This document shows, in pieces, positions 49,725 to 58,818 of a stretch of 64,000 nucleotides of DNA. Position numbers and translations under genes: made by a program. Source of the stretch: Acidobacteriota bacterium (GTDB taxonomy: Bacteria; Acidobacteriota; Blastocatellia; UBA7656). The stretch covers positions 140,307 through 204,306 of the forward strand of contig JBFMDH010000003.1 of the NCBI GenBank assembly GCA_040754075.1, read 5' to 3'. Below the pieces are notes generated by a model that searched no databases, had not been told where the DNA came from, and saw only the letters and a list, made by a program, of their open reading frames with translations. The number at the start of each line of letters is the position of its first letter. Position 1 is the first letter of the stretch.

Positions 49725-50867
49725 ATGATACGAGTAGAGAGGATTAACACCGATACCGCATTTCAACAACTCGCGCCGATCTGGAATCAAATTCTGGAAG
49801 CGAGCGCGAGCAACACGCTGACCCTCACCTTTGAATGGCTCTCCTGCTGGTGGCAAACCTTTAAAGAAAATCGCGGGTTATACATTCTGCTGGCGCGTGA
49901 TGGAGAAGCCATCATCGGCATTGCGCCACTGCTGAAACGCGCGGTTCAACACTTAGGTGTGCTTCCCTATCAACGCCTTGAATTCCTCGCTTCGGGCGAA
50001 GATGAAGCGGACGAAATTTGCTCGGACTATCTCGATTTCATCTGTGTGCGCGGACGCGAAACCGATGCTTTAACGGCGATAGTCACTTATCTCAATCAAA
50101 ACAGCAGCGATTGGGATGAAATTCTGCTGACCGATATTTCCGGCGAATCAATCAACCTGCCAATCCTTGAAAAACTTTGCGAGCAATACCGGATGCCGGT
50201 GCAAACCGTAGGTGAAGCCATTGCCGTTTACCTGCCGCTCAATCAAAGTTGGGAATCCATTGTGCAAAATGTCGGCAGCCATTTTCGCAGGCGCATTCGT
50301 CAGGATCGTCAGGTCTTTTCGGATTTTGGCGGAGAGTTTCGCATCATTGACACAGGCGAAGGCTTTGCCGAAGGGTTTGCAACGCTCATCGAGTTGCATC
50401 AAAGTCGCTGGGAATCGAAAGCCGAGTCAGGGGTTTTTGCCAGTCCACGCTTTGTGGAATTTCATCAACGATTTGCTGAACAAGCAATTGAACAAGGTTG
50501 GCTGCGGTTATATGTCGCGCTTAAAAACGGTGAACCTTTTGCGGCAATTTATAACTTTTTTTACAACCGCAAAGTGTATTACTACCAAAGCGGCGTCAAT
50601 ATCGCAGCGAGCGGTTTACATAGCCCTGGCATTTTATTGCAGGGCTTGGCGATTGAAGACGCCATGCGAAGCGGGCTTTGGGAGTATGATTTTTTGAAAA
50701 GCCCGGAAGGCAGTTATAAATTCAAATGGCGACCTCAGACGCGCCCACTTCTGCAAGTGCGCCTTGCGCAATCGCAAGCCAAAGAGCGGGTTTACCGGGC
50801 AACGACAAAAATGCTGAATGGCTTAAAAAATTTCAAACGCGGTTTACGAAATAAGGCGGCTCTGTAA
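49725..50867 (+). CDS. FemAB/CelD-like GNAT acyltransferase, 380 aa
   Basis: Acyltransferase of the BioF2/CelD group, which resembles FemAB in polysaccharide clusters. It has two GNAT-like halves: LTLTFEWLSCWWQTFKENRG and IGIAPLLKRAV early, then HFRRRIRQDRQVFSDFGG, LHQSRWESKAESGVF and YYYQSGVNIAASGLHSPGIL later. No membrane segment. It probably adds acyl or aminoacyl groups to a sugar precursor. A similar gene lies at 53240-54508. It precedes the second deacetylase gene by 17 bases. Confidence 0.85.
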   Translation: MIRVERINTDTAFQQLAPIWNQILEASASNTLTLTFEWLSCWWQTFKENRGLYILLARDGEAIIGIAPLLKRAVQHLGVLPYQRLEFLASGEDEADEICSDYLDFICVRGRETDALTAIVTYLNQNSSDWDEILLTDISGESINLPILEKLCEQYRMPVQTVGEAIAVYLPLNQSWESIVQNVGSHFRRRIRQDRQVFSDFGGEFRIIDTGEGFAEGFATLIELHQSRWESKAESGVFASPRFVEFHQRFAEQAIEQGWLRLYVALKNGEPFAAIYNFFYNRKVYYYQSGVNIAASGLHSPGILLQGLAIEDAMRSGLWEYDFLKSPEGSYKFKWRPQTRPLLQVRLAQSQAKERVYRATTKMLNGLKNFKRGLRNKAAL

Positions 50868-50884
50868 TCGCGCGAAGTTTAGTT

Positions 50885-51973
50885 ATGAGCAAACGAGAAG
50901 TAGCGGCAAAAATTTTAGATAACCCGTTGGTGCGCGGCTTGTGGCGTGTGGCGACGCCCTTGAGAAACGGTTTGCGCATTCTGGCTTATCATCGCATCTT
51001 TGATTCTACAGATAGTGAATTTCCATTTGATGAAGCGGTGATCAGCGCCTGCACCGAGGCGTTTTATCAGCAGATGAAATTTGTTCAGCGTAATTTTGAG
51101 GTCATCTCGTTTGCTGATTTAGATGAGTGCGAACGAAAAGGTCGCCCGTTTCCGCGTCGCGGATTGATTATTACTTTCGATGACGGCTATCGCGATAATT
51201 ACACCCACGCTTATCCGATTCTCAAACAGCTCAATTTACCGGCAACCATTTTTCTGGTCACCGGCCACATCGGCTCAGCAAAATTATTCTGGTGGGACAT
51301 GGTCTCTTATTGCATTAAACATACGCCGCTCAAAGAAAAAATCTTTCACGACATTTCGCATCAAAAAATGAGATTGATTGATAGCCGCGATAAAGCCTTC
51401 ATCATTCAATTGATTCTCGGATGGATTAAACATGTCCCGGACGATGTGAGCCGCCGGTTTGTTGAAAAATTGCCCGCAGAACTTGAAGTCGATTTATCGA
51501 ATGAAGTTGGTCAGGGCGTGTGTCTCGCCTGGGAAGAGGTGCGTGAAATGGCTGCAAATCGCATTGAATTCGGCTCACATACGGTGACTCATCCAATCCT
51601 GGCTAACGTTAGCGAAGAACGATTGAACTGGGAAATTTCAGAAAGCAAAAAAACCATCGAGCAACAGGTTGGCAAAGAAGCCCTGGTGATGGCTTATCCG
51701 GTCGGACGTAAAACCAAATTCAGCAAACTGGCGCAGGAAGCCGCCGCTCATCACGGTTTTCGTTTTGCCGTCTCTTATGAAGAAGGCGTCGTCCTGCAAA
51801 AAAACTACAATCGTTATGCGATGCCGCGCGTTCATGTGGAAACCGAATATACCCGCAATCTTTTCCGCGCCAATTTAATGTTTCCCAATTTAATGTTGAG
51901 CGGCAGTCAATGGCCGCATTTAGCTCTGGAATTCACCGAGAATTTTCATTTATCTTCTAAAGAGCTTGCTTGA
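50885..51973 (+). CDS. Polysaccharide deacetylase (NodB domain), 362 aa
   Basis: Soluble NodB-type deacetylase: RILAYHRIFD, RGLIITFDDGYRDNYTHAYPIL with the catalytic and metal Asp, and IEFGSHTVTHPILANV with metal His. An insert of about 80 residues between these blocks (KLFWWDMVSYCIKHTP onward) is typical of the DUF3473/XrtA-linked branch. MAYPVGRKTKF ends the core. It has no clear signal peptide. It differs from the deacetylase at 47149 in length and insert, so two distinct deacetylation steps are likely. Confidence 0.9.
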   Translation: MSKREVAAKILDNPLVRGLWRVATPLRNGLRILAYHRIFDSTDSEFPFDEAVISACTEAFYQQMKFVQRNFEVISFADLDECERKGRPFPRRGLIITFDDGYRDNYTHAYPILKQLNLPATIFLVTGHIGSAKLFWWDMVSYCIKHTPLKEKIFHDISHQKMRLIDSRDKAFIIQLILGWIKHVPDDVSRRFVEKLPAELEVDLSNEVGQGVCLAWEEVREMAANRIEFGSHTVTHPILANVSEERLNWEISESKKTIEQQVGKEALVMAYPVGRKTKFSKLAQEAAAHHGFRFAVSYEEGVVLQKNYNRYAMPRVHVETEYTRNLFRANLMFPNLMLSGSQWPHLALEFTENFHLSSKELA

Positions 51974-52020
51974 GGGTTTCCTTATATCCCCGCAATTTCC
52001 ATCAGGCAAGAGAGCAAACT

Positions 52021-53178
52021 GTGAACACACTCAGTGAAAATGAAATGAATTTGAGCGATGAACTGGTTGCCGCCTGTGTCGCTACGAAAACGCCGCTTGC
52101 CGTCATGCAGGTCGTCTGGTCGCTGGTTGCCGGTGGTTCGGAAATGTACGCCTACACGGTGGCTGCCAATTTGAATGCCGAACGGTTCAGCAGTTCGCTT
52201 TGCGCCATTGATAAAGGCGGCGCGCTGGAACCGGAAATTCGCAGAAAAGCGATTCCCTATTTTGTAATGAATCGACGCAACGGGTTGGATTTCGCCTTGA
52301 TGTGGCGAATGTATCGTCTGCTCAAATCTCAACGGATTCGCGTCATTCACACGCATCATTTCAATCAACTGTTTTACAGTGTCATCGGCGCGAAACTCAC
52401 GGGTGCGCGCATCGTTCACATGGAACATTCCATTGAATATTTGAAAAGCAAAAAATTCCGCCTGGCATTGAAATTTCTATCCTTCTTTTGTGACAAAGTC
52501 ATGGCTATCGGCAATGACGGACTGACGGTTTTAAAAGAGCAGGTGGGCATTCATCCTCGCAAACTGGAAATCGTGCGCGCCGGCGTTGACCCGGCAATCT
52601 ATGCGGAAGAAAAAAAACAAGCGCGACAGGCGCTGGGATTGAATGCCGACGCTAAAATCATTGCCATCATCGCCCGGTTGTTCCCTGAAAAGAATCACCT
52701 GTTGCTGCTTGCAGCTTTCGCCGAAGTTGTTCGTCGCCTATCGAATGCGCAACTGCTGATTGTCGGCGATGGCACTGAACAGAAAATCATCGAAGAAAAA
52801 ATTAATGAATTGCATTTAACCGCTAGTGTGCAGATGCTCGGTGTGCGCCGCGATGTGCCGCGCATTCTGGCGGCAGCCGATGTTTTTGCGCTCTCATCAG
52901 ACCGCGAAGGTTTGCCGATTGCCGTGCTCGAAGCAATGGCAGCCGGAAAGCCTGTGGTGGCGACAGCCGTTGGCGATTTGCCGATGGTTGTTAAAGATGG
53001 TGAAACCGGACGCCTGGTGCCGCCGAAAAATTCTCAGGCTTTTGCCGACGCGCTTTGTGAAATTTTGAGTGATTCAGACCTTGCCTCAAAGATGGGCGCA
53101 AATGCCAGACGCGCGAGCGAAAATTACAGCCTTCGCGCTATGATTGAAAAATTTGAAAAACTCTATTCGGGCAAATGA
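52021..53178 (+). CDS. Glycosyltransferase family 4 protein, 385 aa
   Basis: A GTG at 52021 gives [19 protein letters not shown] and follows AAGAGAG; an upstream TTG at 51970 overlaps the deacetylase stop, and the ATG at 52045 is another option. GT-B motifs: [67 protein letters not shown], and [20 protein letters not shown] with the donor Glu. It acts in the cytoplasm on the growing polysaccharide repeat unit, by inference from the cluster. Confidence 0.9.
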   Translation: MNTLSENEMNLSDELVAACVATKTPLAVMQVVWSLVAGGSEMYAYTVAANLNAERFSSSLCAIDKGGALEPEIRRKAIPYFVMNRRNGLDFALMWRMYRLLKSQRIRVIHTHHFNQLFYSVIGAKLTGARIVHMEHSIEYLKSKKFRLALKFLSFFCDKVMAIGNDGLTVLKEQVGIHPRKLEIVRAGVDPAIYAEEKKQARQALGLNADAKIIAIIARLFPEKNHLLLLAAFAEVVRRLSNAQLLIVGDGTEQKIIEEKINELHLTASVQMLGVRRDVPRILAAADVFALSSDREGLPIAVLEAMAAGKPVVATAVGDLPMVVKDGETGRLVPPKNSQAFADALCEILSDSDLASKMGANARRASENYSLRAMIEKFEKLYSGK

Positions 53179-53239
53179 ACCTTAGAGGGTTGAACCGAAC
53201 ACCAGTAGGCAATTTGATTGCTGCTTTTCAGGATGAATA

Positions 53240-54508
53240 ATGAGCGTGCGCTTTACCCAGATGGAACCAGATAACGCAAGCCCGGTTGCCTTAGCAACTC
53301 AAAACCTTGTGCGCCAAAAAGCTTTATCGGAAACCGCACCAACCTCAACGCCTTTAACACCAAGCGAAAATAAAATGACGGTTGTGGTGGCGCGAACGGT
53401 TGATGAGTTAAAACCGCATCTCGACGCCTGGAAAAAACTCGCCGCCACTGTCATCGAACCGAATGCGTTTTATGAATCGTGGATGCTTGTGCCGGCAATT
53501 GAAGTCTTAGGCAAAGAAACGGATTTATATGTTGTTTTAATTTACGCAACCGACCCGTTGCACCCATTTGGAGAAAAGATTTTATGCGGGTTGTTTCCGC
53601 TTGAACGGTTGCGAAACTACAAAATATTTCCGCTTGCCACGTTTCGTTTCTGGAAAAGCCTTCATGGTTTTTTATGCACGCCGTTAATTCACACGGAATT
53701 CGCGCACCGTTGTTTAGCGACATTTTTCGATTGGCTTAAATCTCCTGCCGCGCCTGCAAAATTAATGGAATTTTATTCGGTAGCCGGTGACGGTCTGTTT
53801 TACCGATTATTGATTGATGAATTGAATAATCGCGGTTGTTTGACATTTTCTTCCGACAGTTACAATCGCGCCATGTTCAAACCGCATACCAGCGAACCAT
53901 CGGTGGTCGAAGGCATTTCGGGGCGACATAAAAAAGAGTTGCGCAGGAAACTAAATCGCCTGGCAGAAGAAGGCGCGGTTGAATTCGTCGCGCTTGAATT
54001 TGAAGACGAGGTGGATGCCTGGATTCAGGAATTTTTAACCCTTGAAGCGATGGGCTGGAAAGGGCAGGAAGGCACGGCTTTTGCCGCAGACGTTGAACAA
54101 AAAAGGTTTTTTGAAAAGGTAGTGAAAAACGCCTTTGCCAACGGGCGATTGATGATGCTGGCTTTGCGACTGGGCGGCAAAGCGATTGCGATGAAATGTA
54201 ATTTCCTGTCGGGTCGCGGTTCATTCGCTTTTAAAATCGCTTTTGATGAGCACTATTCGCGCTTTTCGCCGGGTGTGTTATTAGAGATGGAAAATATGCG
54301 TCGCTTAGAAGCGATGCCTGAAAGAGAGTGGATGGATTCCTGCGCCGTGGCAGAGCATTTTATGATTAACCGGTTGTGGACGTCGCGCCGCAACATTACA
54401 ACATTGCTGGTTTCGACCGGCAAAGGCTCTGCCGATTTATTGGTTTCAACGCTCCCGCTTTTGCGCTGGCTCAGTCGCAAATTGAAAGGGATAAAGAAGA
54501 GGAGTTAA
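53240..54508 (+). CDS. CelD/BioF2-like GNAT acyltransferase, 422 aa
   Basis: Second acyltransferase of the cluster. Residues 1-50 are polar. The body has PNAFYESWMLVPAIEVLG, CGLFPLERLRNYKIFPLA, then GISGRHKKELRRKLNRLAE, FLTLEAMGWKGQEGTAF and FKIAFDEHYSRFSPGVLLEM. These match the CelD-type GNAT domain. It ends two bases before the next gene's start, so translation is probably coupled. It likely transfers an acyl group to a sugar or lipid of the exopolysaccharide pathway. Confidence 0.85.
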   Translation: MSVRFTQMEPDNASPVALATQNLVRQKALSETAPTSTPLTPSENKMTVVVARTVDELKPHLDAWKKLAATVIEPNAFYESWMLVPAIEVLGKETDLYVVLIYATDPLHPFGEKILCGLFPLERLRNYKIFPLATFRFWKSLHGFLCTPLIHTEFAHRCLATFFDWLKSPAAPAKLMEFYSVAGDGLFYRLLIDELNNRGCLTFSSDSYNRAMFKPHTSEPSVVEGISGRHKKELRRKLNRLAEEGAVEFVALEFEDEVDAWIQEFLTLEAMGWKGQEGTAFAADVEQKRFFEKVVKNAFANGRLMMLALRLGGKAIAMKCNFLSGRGSFAFKIAFDEHYSRFSPGVLLEMENMRRLEAMPEREWMDSCAVAEHFMINRLWTSRRNITTLLVSTGKGSADLLVSTLPLLRWLSRKLKGIKKRS

Positions 54509-54509
54509 G

Positions 54510-55427
54510 ATGAGCGCACAATTGGTAATGGGAAAGGCAATGACAAACGCTTCCGCGAATCCATCAACGACGAACCGTAACTTGCTGGAGATTAACCAAG
54601 CCGAGTTTCGCGAAAATTTTAATCGCCAGTCATTTTTCATCCGTCACTATTTAACCGGGCAGCAATTGTTTGAACTGCCGCGATTGATTGAATTAGCCAA
54701 ACAACTGCCCGCTGAATTTGTTGAATATAACACCGGTACGATTCCAATCAATCAAGACCCCACACTGACACCCCAAAACGGACTTTCAGTGGAAGAGACT
54801 ATTCGCCGCATCGAAGCCTGTAGGTCATGGCTGGTCTTGAAATATGTCGAAACCGCCCCCGAATATAAAAAGCTTCTGGATGATTGTCTTGATGAAATCA
54901 AACCGTTTTCAGAACCCTTAGCGCCGGGGATGCGCAAACGCGAAGGCTTTATTTTTATCACCTCGCCCGGTTCAGTAACGCCTTATCATATCGACCCCGA
55001 ATATAATTTTCTTTTACAAATTCGCGGCAATAAAACCATGAGTGTGTGGAACCCTGCGGATCGCGCGGTGCTCAGCGAACAGGAACTCGAACAATATTTA
55101 TCGGGCGGGCATCGCAATTTGGTTTACAAAGACGAGTATCAAGCGAAGGCGAAAGAATATCATTTAACGCCCGGAATGGGTTTGCACGTTCCGGTGACTG
55201 CGCCGCACTGGGTGCAAAACGGCGATGCGGTATCGGTTTCATTCAGCATTACCTTTCGCAATCCGGCATCCGACCGGCGCAACCTCATCTACACCACGAA
55301 TGCCTATTTGCGAAAACGTGGTTTGAACCCCAAGCCTTTTAATGAATCGCGCTGGCGCGACGAAATAAAATTTAATTCCTATCGCGTGGTGAGAAAAATC
55401 AAAGGCGTGCTGGGAAGTAAAAAGTAA
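54510..55427 (+). CDS. JmjC/cupin_8-like oxygenase, 305 aa
   Basis: Predicted Fe(II)/2-oxoglutarate-type protein. The core is GFIFITSPGSVTPYHIDPEY with the His-x-Asp metal pair, FLLQIRGNKTMSVW, and GMGLHVPVTAPHWVQNG with the third His region. No signal peptide. In this setting it may hydroxylate a sugar, lipid or acyl group of the polysaccharide; the substrate is unknown. The last codons (GSKK then stop) are made by heptamer repeats at 55416-55427. It follows the acyltransferase almost directly. Confidence 0.82.
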   Translation: MSAQLVMGKAMTNASANPSTTNRNLLEINQAEFRENFNRQSFFIRHYLTGQQLFELPRLIELAKQLPAEFVEYNTGTIPINQDPTLTPQNGLSVEETIRRIEACRSWLVLKYVETAPEYKKLLDDCLDEIKPFSEPLAPGMRKREGFIFITSPGSVTPYHIDPEYNFLLQIRGNKTMSVWNPADRAVLSEQELEQYLSGGHRNLVYKDEYQAKAKEYHLTPGMGLHVPVTAPHWVQNGDAVSVSFSITFRNPASDRRNLIYTTNAYLRKRGLNPKPFNESRWRDEIKFNSYRVVRKIKGVLGSKK

Positions 55428-55563
55428 AAAGTAAAAAGGCAAAAGTAAAAAGTCAGGAAAGCTGTTTAGTTCATTGCGCCAAACCGATTTCCAAAACAAC
55501 AATCAAGAAGGCAAAAGTGAAAATTGAAACTCACTTTTGCCTTTTTACTTTTTACTTTTTACT
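55416..55563. repeat. Heptamer-phased inverted repeat supplying two stop codons
   Basis: The left arm reads AGTAAAA three times, then AGGCAAA and AGTAAAA. The right arm is its exact complement over 31 bases (55416-55446 with 55533-55563). Inside lies another perfect 11-base hairpin (55510-55520 with 55531-55541). The stop TAA of the JmjC gene (55425-55427) and that of the convergent DUF5522 gene (55545-55547) both fall within the arms. Confidence 0.85.
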
Positions 55564-55733
55564 TGATACGGGCAATGACGGCAGTTTGCATCACAGCAAG
55601 AACCGCGCTTTAACAGATAGGCGCTTGTAAAAATCATAAACCGACCTTCAAAATAGAAATCGGCTCCCTCAATCAATTCCAAAGTCGCGATGGGATTCGC
55701 AGGGATTGATTTTTTAACTTCATGGCGGTTCAT
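55545..55733 (-). CDS. DUF5522 family small cysteine protein, 62 aa
   Basis: The ATG at 55733 gives MNRHEVKKSIPANPIATLEL. The C-terminal signature is FTSAYLLKRGSCCDANCRHCPY, the DUF5522 pattern with Cys-Cys-x3-Cys-x2-Cys, which probably binds a metal or Fe-S cluster. The final residues VKSKK and the stop codon come from the heptamer repeat. The frame is open to 55760, but that part has no support. Function unknown. Confidence 0.85.
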   Translation of the reverse strand: MNRHEVKKSIPANPIATLELIEGADFYFEGRFMIFTSAYLLKRGSCCDANCRHCPYQVKSKK

Positions 55734-55815
55734 TACTGGCTTACCAAAAATGTAAAACAAAATTTCGCAAAAGGCGTTAGATAGATTTTATTTTGCCACT
55801 CTTGAAGAGGAGAAC

Positions 55816-56157
55816 ATGTTCACAATTTTCCGAACGGTTGGTTTATTGACTTTATCCAACATCTTTATGACCTTCGCCTGGTATGGGCATCTCAAAAATT
55901 TAAACAACCGAAAATGGTACGTCGCCGCGCTGCTCAGTTGGGGCATTGCGCTGTTTGAGTATCTTTTACAGGTTCCGGCAAACCGCATCGGCGCAACCGA
56001 ACTGAGCGTCCCGAAACTGAAAATTATGCAAGAGGTCATCACGCTTTGCGTGTTTGCGCCATTTGCGATTTTTTATATGCAGCAACCGTTGAAACTCGAT
56101 TACCTGTGGGCAGGGCTTTGTCTGCTCGGCGCGGTCTATTTTATCTTTCGCTCTTAA
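55816..56157 (+). CDS. DUF486 family membrane protein (DMT-like), 113 aa
   Basis: Four membrane segments: LLTLSNIFMTFAWYGHL, YVAALLSWGIALFEYLLQV, VITLCVFAPFAIFYM and YLWAGLCLLGAVYFIF. The order and NRKWYVAALLSWGIALFEY followed by QVPANRIG match DUF486, relatives of small multidrug transporters. AGAGGAG lies just before the ATG. It probably works as a dimer in the inner membrane. Substrate unknown. Confidence 0.9.
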   Translation: MFTIFRTVGLLTLSNIFMTFAWYGHLKNLNNRKWYVAALLSWGIALFEYLLQVPANRIGATELSVPKLKIMQEVITLCVFAPFAIFYMQQPLKLDYLWAGLCLLGAVYFIFRS

Positions 56158-56213
56158 CAGAGGTCGCAGTCTTCAGACCACTTGCTCAACCAACGCCATG
56201 TTTCGCGAAACGA

Positions 56214-56909
56214 TTAGCTGGCATTCAGGCACATCTGGTAAAGCGCTCTGGAAAAATCGCCTTTGACGCCCAGCATTTCGCGAAGTGCGGCTTTGGCTTT
56301 TTCCTGCGCCTCGCGGGTGTCGGCAAATTTTTCGATAATCGCGAGCGCGCGTTCGGCGTGGTCTTCATCTTCGCCAATGTGAATGAGCAGATATTCCACA
56401 TCGTTTTTCGATAAACCGTAGTTGGTTTGCAAAGACCGGGCGAACATTGCGAAAAATTGCGGAATCGAATATTCGATACCGACACCGATTGCTGTCATGC
56501 CTTCGACGAACGACTGGTCGTGAGTGATGCGCAAACAAAAATTCACATAGGCAGTGGTTTCAGGAAGCGGCGCAACCGAATGGAGTTCTTCATCAGTTGC
56601 GCCGAGACTTTTCGCCAGGCGTTGAATCAATCGGTAATGGTCGCGTTCGATTTTACCTTTGCCATGTTCTTCCCAGAGATTTTCCGCAAGCAAAGCCTGC
56701 GCGTCGCGATGCGGGCAATTGGCATGAATGCCGCTCACGAACCGCGTAAACGGTTCGACGATGAGTGACGCCTGCAACATCCAGAGCTTGAGCGCCTCGC
56801 GACTCAGTTGCCCTTGCTGAATCGCCTCAAAAATCGGGTCGCGGCTGGATGCTTCGCGAAGAATGTCAAGTAGTTCTTCGCGAAATAATTTTCCTTTGGG
56901 TTGTGACAT
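56214..56909 (-). CDS. Haem-oxygenase-fold iron-containing redox protein (PqqC/TenA-like), 231 aa
   Basis: All-helical protein of the PqqC/TenA/CADD superfamily. Likely metal ligands lie in ENLWEEHGKGKIERDHY, GIEYSIPQFFAMF and HIGEDEDHAERAL. Family members oxidise small molecules using a di-iron or cofactor-free site. The start at 56909 gives MSQPKGKLFREELL; the frame is open to 56942. It begins 13 bases after the fumarase stop, so it is probably in the same transcript. The substrate is not known. Confidence 0.82.
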   Translation of the reverse strand: MSQPKGKLFREELLDILREASSRDPIFEAIQQGQLSREALKLWMLQASLIVEPFTRFVSGIHANCPHRDAQALLAENLWEEHGKGKIERDHYRLIQRLAKSLGATDEELHSVAPLPETTAYVNFCLRITHDQSFVEGMTAIGVGIEYSIPQFFAMFARSLQTNYGLSKNDVEYLLIHIGEDEDHAERALAIIEKFADTREAQEKAKAALREMLGVKGDFSRALYQMCLNAS

Positions 56910-56922
56910 GGCGTTGCTCCTT

Positions 56923-58449
56923 TTAAAACACCGGGTCGGCAAGTTTCGCGAGCATCAATGCAGATGATTGTTCGACATCGGCGTGCAGAGAATTGCCATG
57001 CGCATCCATCGTCACGATTGCCGGAAAATCTTTGACGCGCAGATGCCACATCGCTTCAGGAATGCCGAAATCAAGCAATTCGACATCAACCACTTCTTCA
57101 ATACAACGCGAATAATATTGCGCTGCGCCGCCGATGGCATTCAGATAAACCGCGCCCGATTCTTTCAGCCCATTGAGCGTCTTTTTGCCCATTCCGCCTT
57201 TGCCGATGACGGCGCGCACCCCGTAACGTTTGATGATGTCGGCTTGATACGGCTCTTCGCGAATGCTGGTCGTCGGGCCTGCGGCAGTGATTTTGTAATG
57301 CCCGTTATTTTTCAAGACGACGGGTCCGCAATGATAAAGCACAGAACCTTGCAAATCATAGGGCGCGTCATGTTTCATCAAGTAAGAATGTACGGCGTCG
57401 CGCCCGGTAAACATTTCGCCGGAAATCAACACCACATCCCCGACTTTAAGCTCGCGCACCTGGGCTTCGGTTATCGGTGCGGTGAGATATTTTTCATTCC
57501 CGGTCAAGGTAAAGCCCGCGCCGGCTGCCATCGGTTGCGGCGCAACTTGGTCATCGCGATAGAGCCAGCGTTTGATTGCGCCGGTTTTGGCATCAAGCAC
57601 CACGCCGAGCCGTCTGAACGCCCAGCAATCATAAGCTACTGAAACGAAGAAACTCGCGGGCAGGCGATTGAGCGCGCCAACTTTGCAACCGATGAGCGTG
57701 GTGCCGCCGGAAAATCCCATCGTGCCGATACCCAGAGTATTGGCGGCTTGCATGATGTAATCTTCGAGGGCTGCAAGTTTCGCATTCGGGTTGGTGTCGT
57801 CCAAGGTGCGAAAGAGTTGTTCTTTGGCGAATGAATAACTGCTGGCACGGTCGCCGCCGATGCAAACGCCTACGGCACCGGCGCTACAGCCTTTGCCCTG
57901 GGCTGCCCAGATGGCATGCAGAATACATTTGCGAACACCATCGAGGTCACGACCGGCGCGACCGAGTTGCGGGAGTTCCATCGGCAAGGCGTATTGCGCG
58001 TTGGTGTTTTCGCAACCGCCACCTTTCAGCAAGAGTTTGATTTCGATTTCATCTTCGTTTTCCCACTGATCGAAATAGATGGCAGGGGTGCCGGGTCCGA
58101 GGTTGTTGCCGGAATTTGCGCCAGTGATGGAATCGACTGAATTGGGGCGAAGTTTCCCGGTTTTGGTTGCGTCGTCAATTGCCTGATAAATTTCGCGGCG
58201 CATGACGATTTGATTAGCGCCCACAGGCGTTTTGATTTTGAAGGTCGGAAAGCCGGTATCCTGACAGATGGGACCTTCCGCTTCGCAAGCCATATCGATG
58301 TTGCTGGCGATAACATTTAAAGCCGTACCGGCGCGGGTTGCGGCGTCTTCCGTGTTGAGCGCAGCCGCCATCGCCTGTCGAACATCGGGCGGTAAATTGG
58401 TTGATGTCTGGGTGATGAGTTCAAGCACACTTTCTTTGAATGATTGCAT
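56923..58449 (-). CDS. fumA: Class I fumarate hydratase, 508 aa
   Basis: Oxygen-sensitive [4Fe-4S] fumarase of the citric acid cycle. The alpha part has ICQDTGFPTFKIK, LKGGGCENTNAQYALP and GGTTLIGCKVGAL; the three cysteines bind the cluster. The beta part begins near 330 and has VLISGEMFTGRDAVHSYL, YHCGPVV, AAGPTTSIREEPYQ and GKGGMGKKTLNGLKE. Length agrees with single-chain enzymes. The L(+)-tartrate dehydratase group is related but usually split. It lies 18 bases after the DUF5615 gene. Confidence 0.93.
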   Translation of the reverse strand: MQSFKESVLELITQTSTNLPPDVRQAMAAALNTEDAATRAGTALNVIASNIDMACEAEGPICQDTGFPTFKIKTPVGANQIVMRREIYQAIDDATKTGKLRPNSVDSITGANSGNNLGPGTPAIYFDQWENEDEIEIKLLLKGGGCENTNAQYALPMELPQLGRAGRDLDGVRKCILHAIWAAQGKGCSAGAVGVCIGGDRASSYSFAKEQLFRTLDDTNPNAKLAALEDYIMQAANTLGIGTMGFSGGTTLIGCKVGALNRLPASFFVSVAYDCWAFRRLGVVLDAKTGAIKRWLYRDDQVAPQPMAAGAGFTLTGNEKYLTAPITEAQVRELKVGDVVLISGEMFTGRDAVHSYLMKHDAPYDLQGSVLYHCGPVVLKNNGHYKITAAGPTTSIREEPYQADIIKRYGVRAVIGKGGMGKKTLNGLKESGAVYLNAIGGAAQYYSRCIEEVVDVELLDFGIPEAMWHLRVKDFPAIVTMDAHGNSLHADVEQSSALMLAKLADPVF

Positions 58450-58467
58450 ATCAAGGTCTCCAAAAAA

Positions 58468-58818
58468 TTAAAGTGGTAGGTCAACGATTAAATTTGTCCG
58501 GTCTTCCATTTCTGATGCCGTCCATACCAAAAGCAATTCGTTAATTGCCGACCGCACGCTTTCTCTTTGCGAGATGATAAAAACCCCGGGACTATCCTCA
58601 TTCGCAATAAATTTTGCAAAATGACCGGGCATGGTTCGGCGGTCATGAGTAACTAAAATTCGCTTGTCTCGCATAGCGATTTGCAAAACTTCTTCATCAG
58701 CCAAACCGCGCAGTTTCGCTTCGCTAGCGGTTTGAAAATCCACAGTAGATTCCTGTCGTATGAGTCCTGAAACGATTTCTTCATTCAGGTCTGCATCGGC
58801 TTGGAAGCGGATTTTCAT
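58468..58818 (-). CDS. DUF5615 PIN-like toxin candidate, 116 aa
   Basis: Small PIN-like protein: MKIRFQADADLNEEIVSGL has the first Asp residues, ASEAKLRGLADEEVLQIA follows, and ILVTHDRRTMPGHFAKFI carries the later acidic/basic cluster. It matches the DUF5615 group, often paired with DUF433 genes. The ATG overlaps the stop of that partner by one base (TAATG). RNase activity is inferred. It is unusual that fumarase follows after only 18 bases. Confidence 0.87.
   Translation of the reverse strand: MKIRFQADADLNEEIVSGLIRQESTVDFQTASEAKLRGLADEEVLQIAMRDKRILVTHDRRTMPGHFAKFIANEDSPGVFIISQRESVRSAINELLLVWTASEMEDRTNLIVDLPL

Noticed and set aside
55416-55563. CRISPR-like array
   Set aside because: The units are only 7 bases with no unique spacers, and no cas genes are near.
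56157-56190. Fourth copy of the REP-like palindrome
   Set aside because: CAGACCACTTGCTCAAC resembles one arm of copy 1, but the other arm is not complementary; at best a decayed half.
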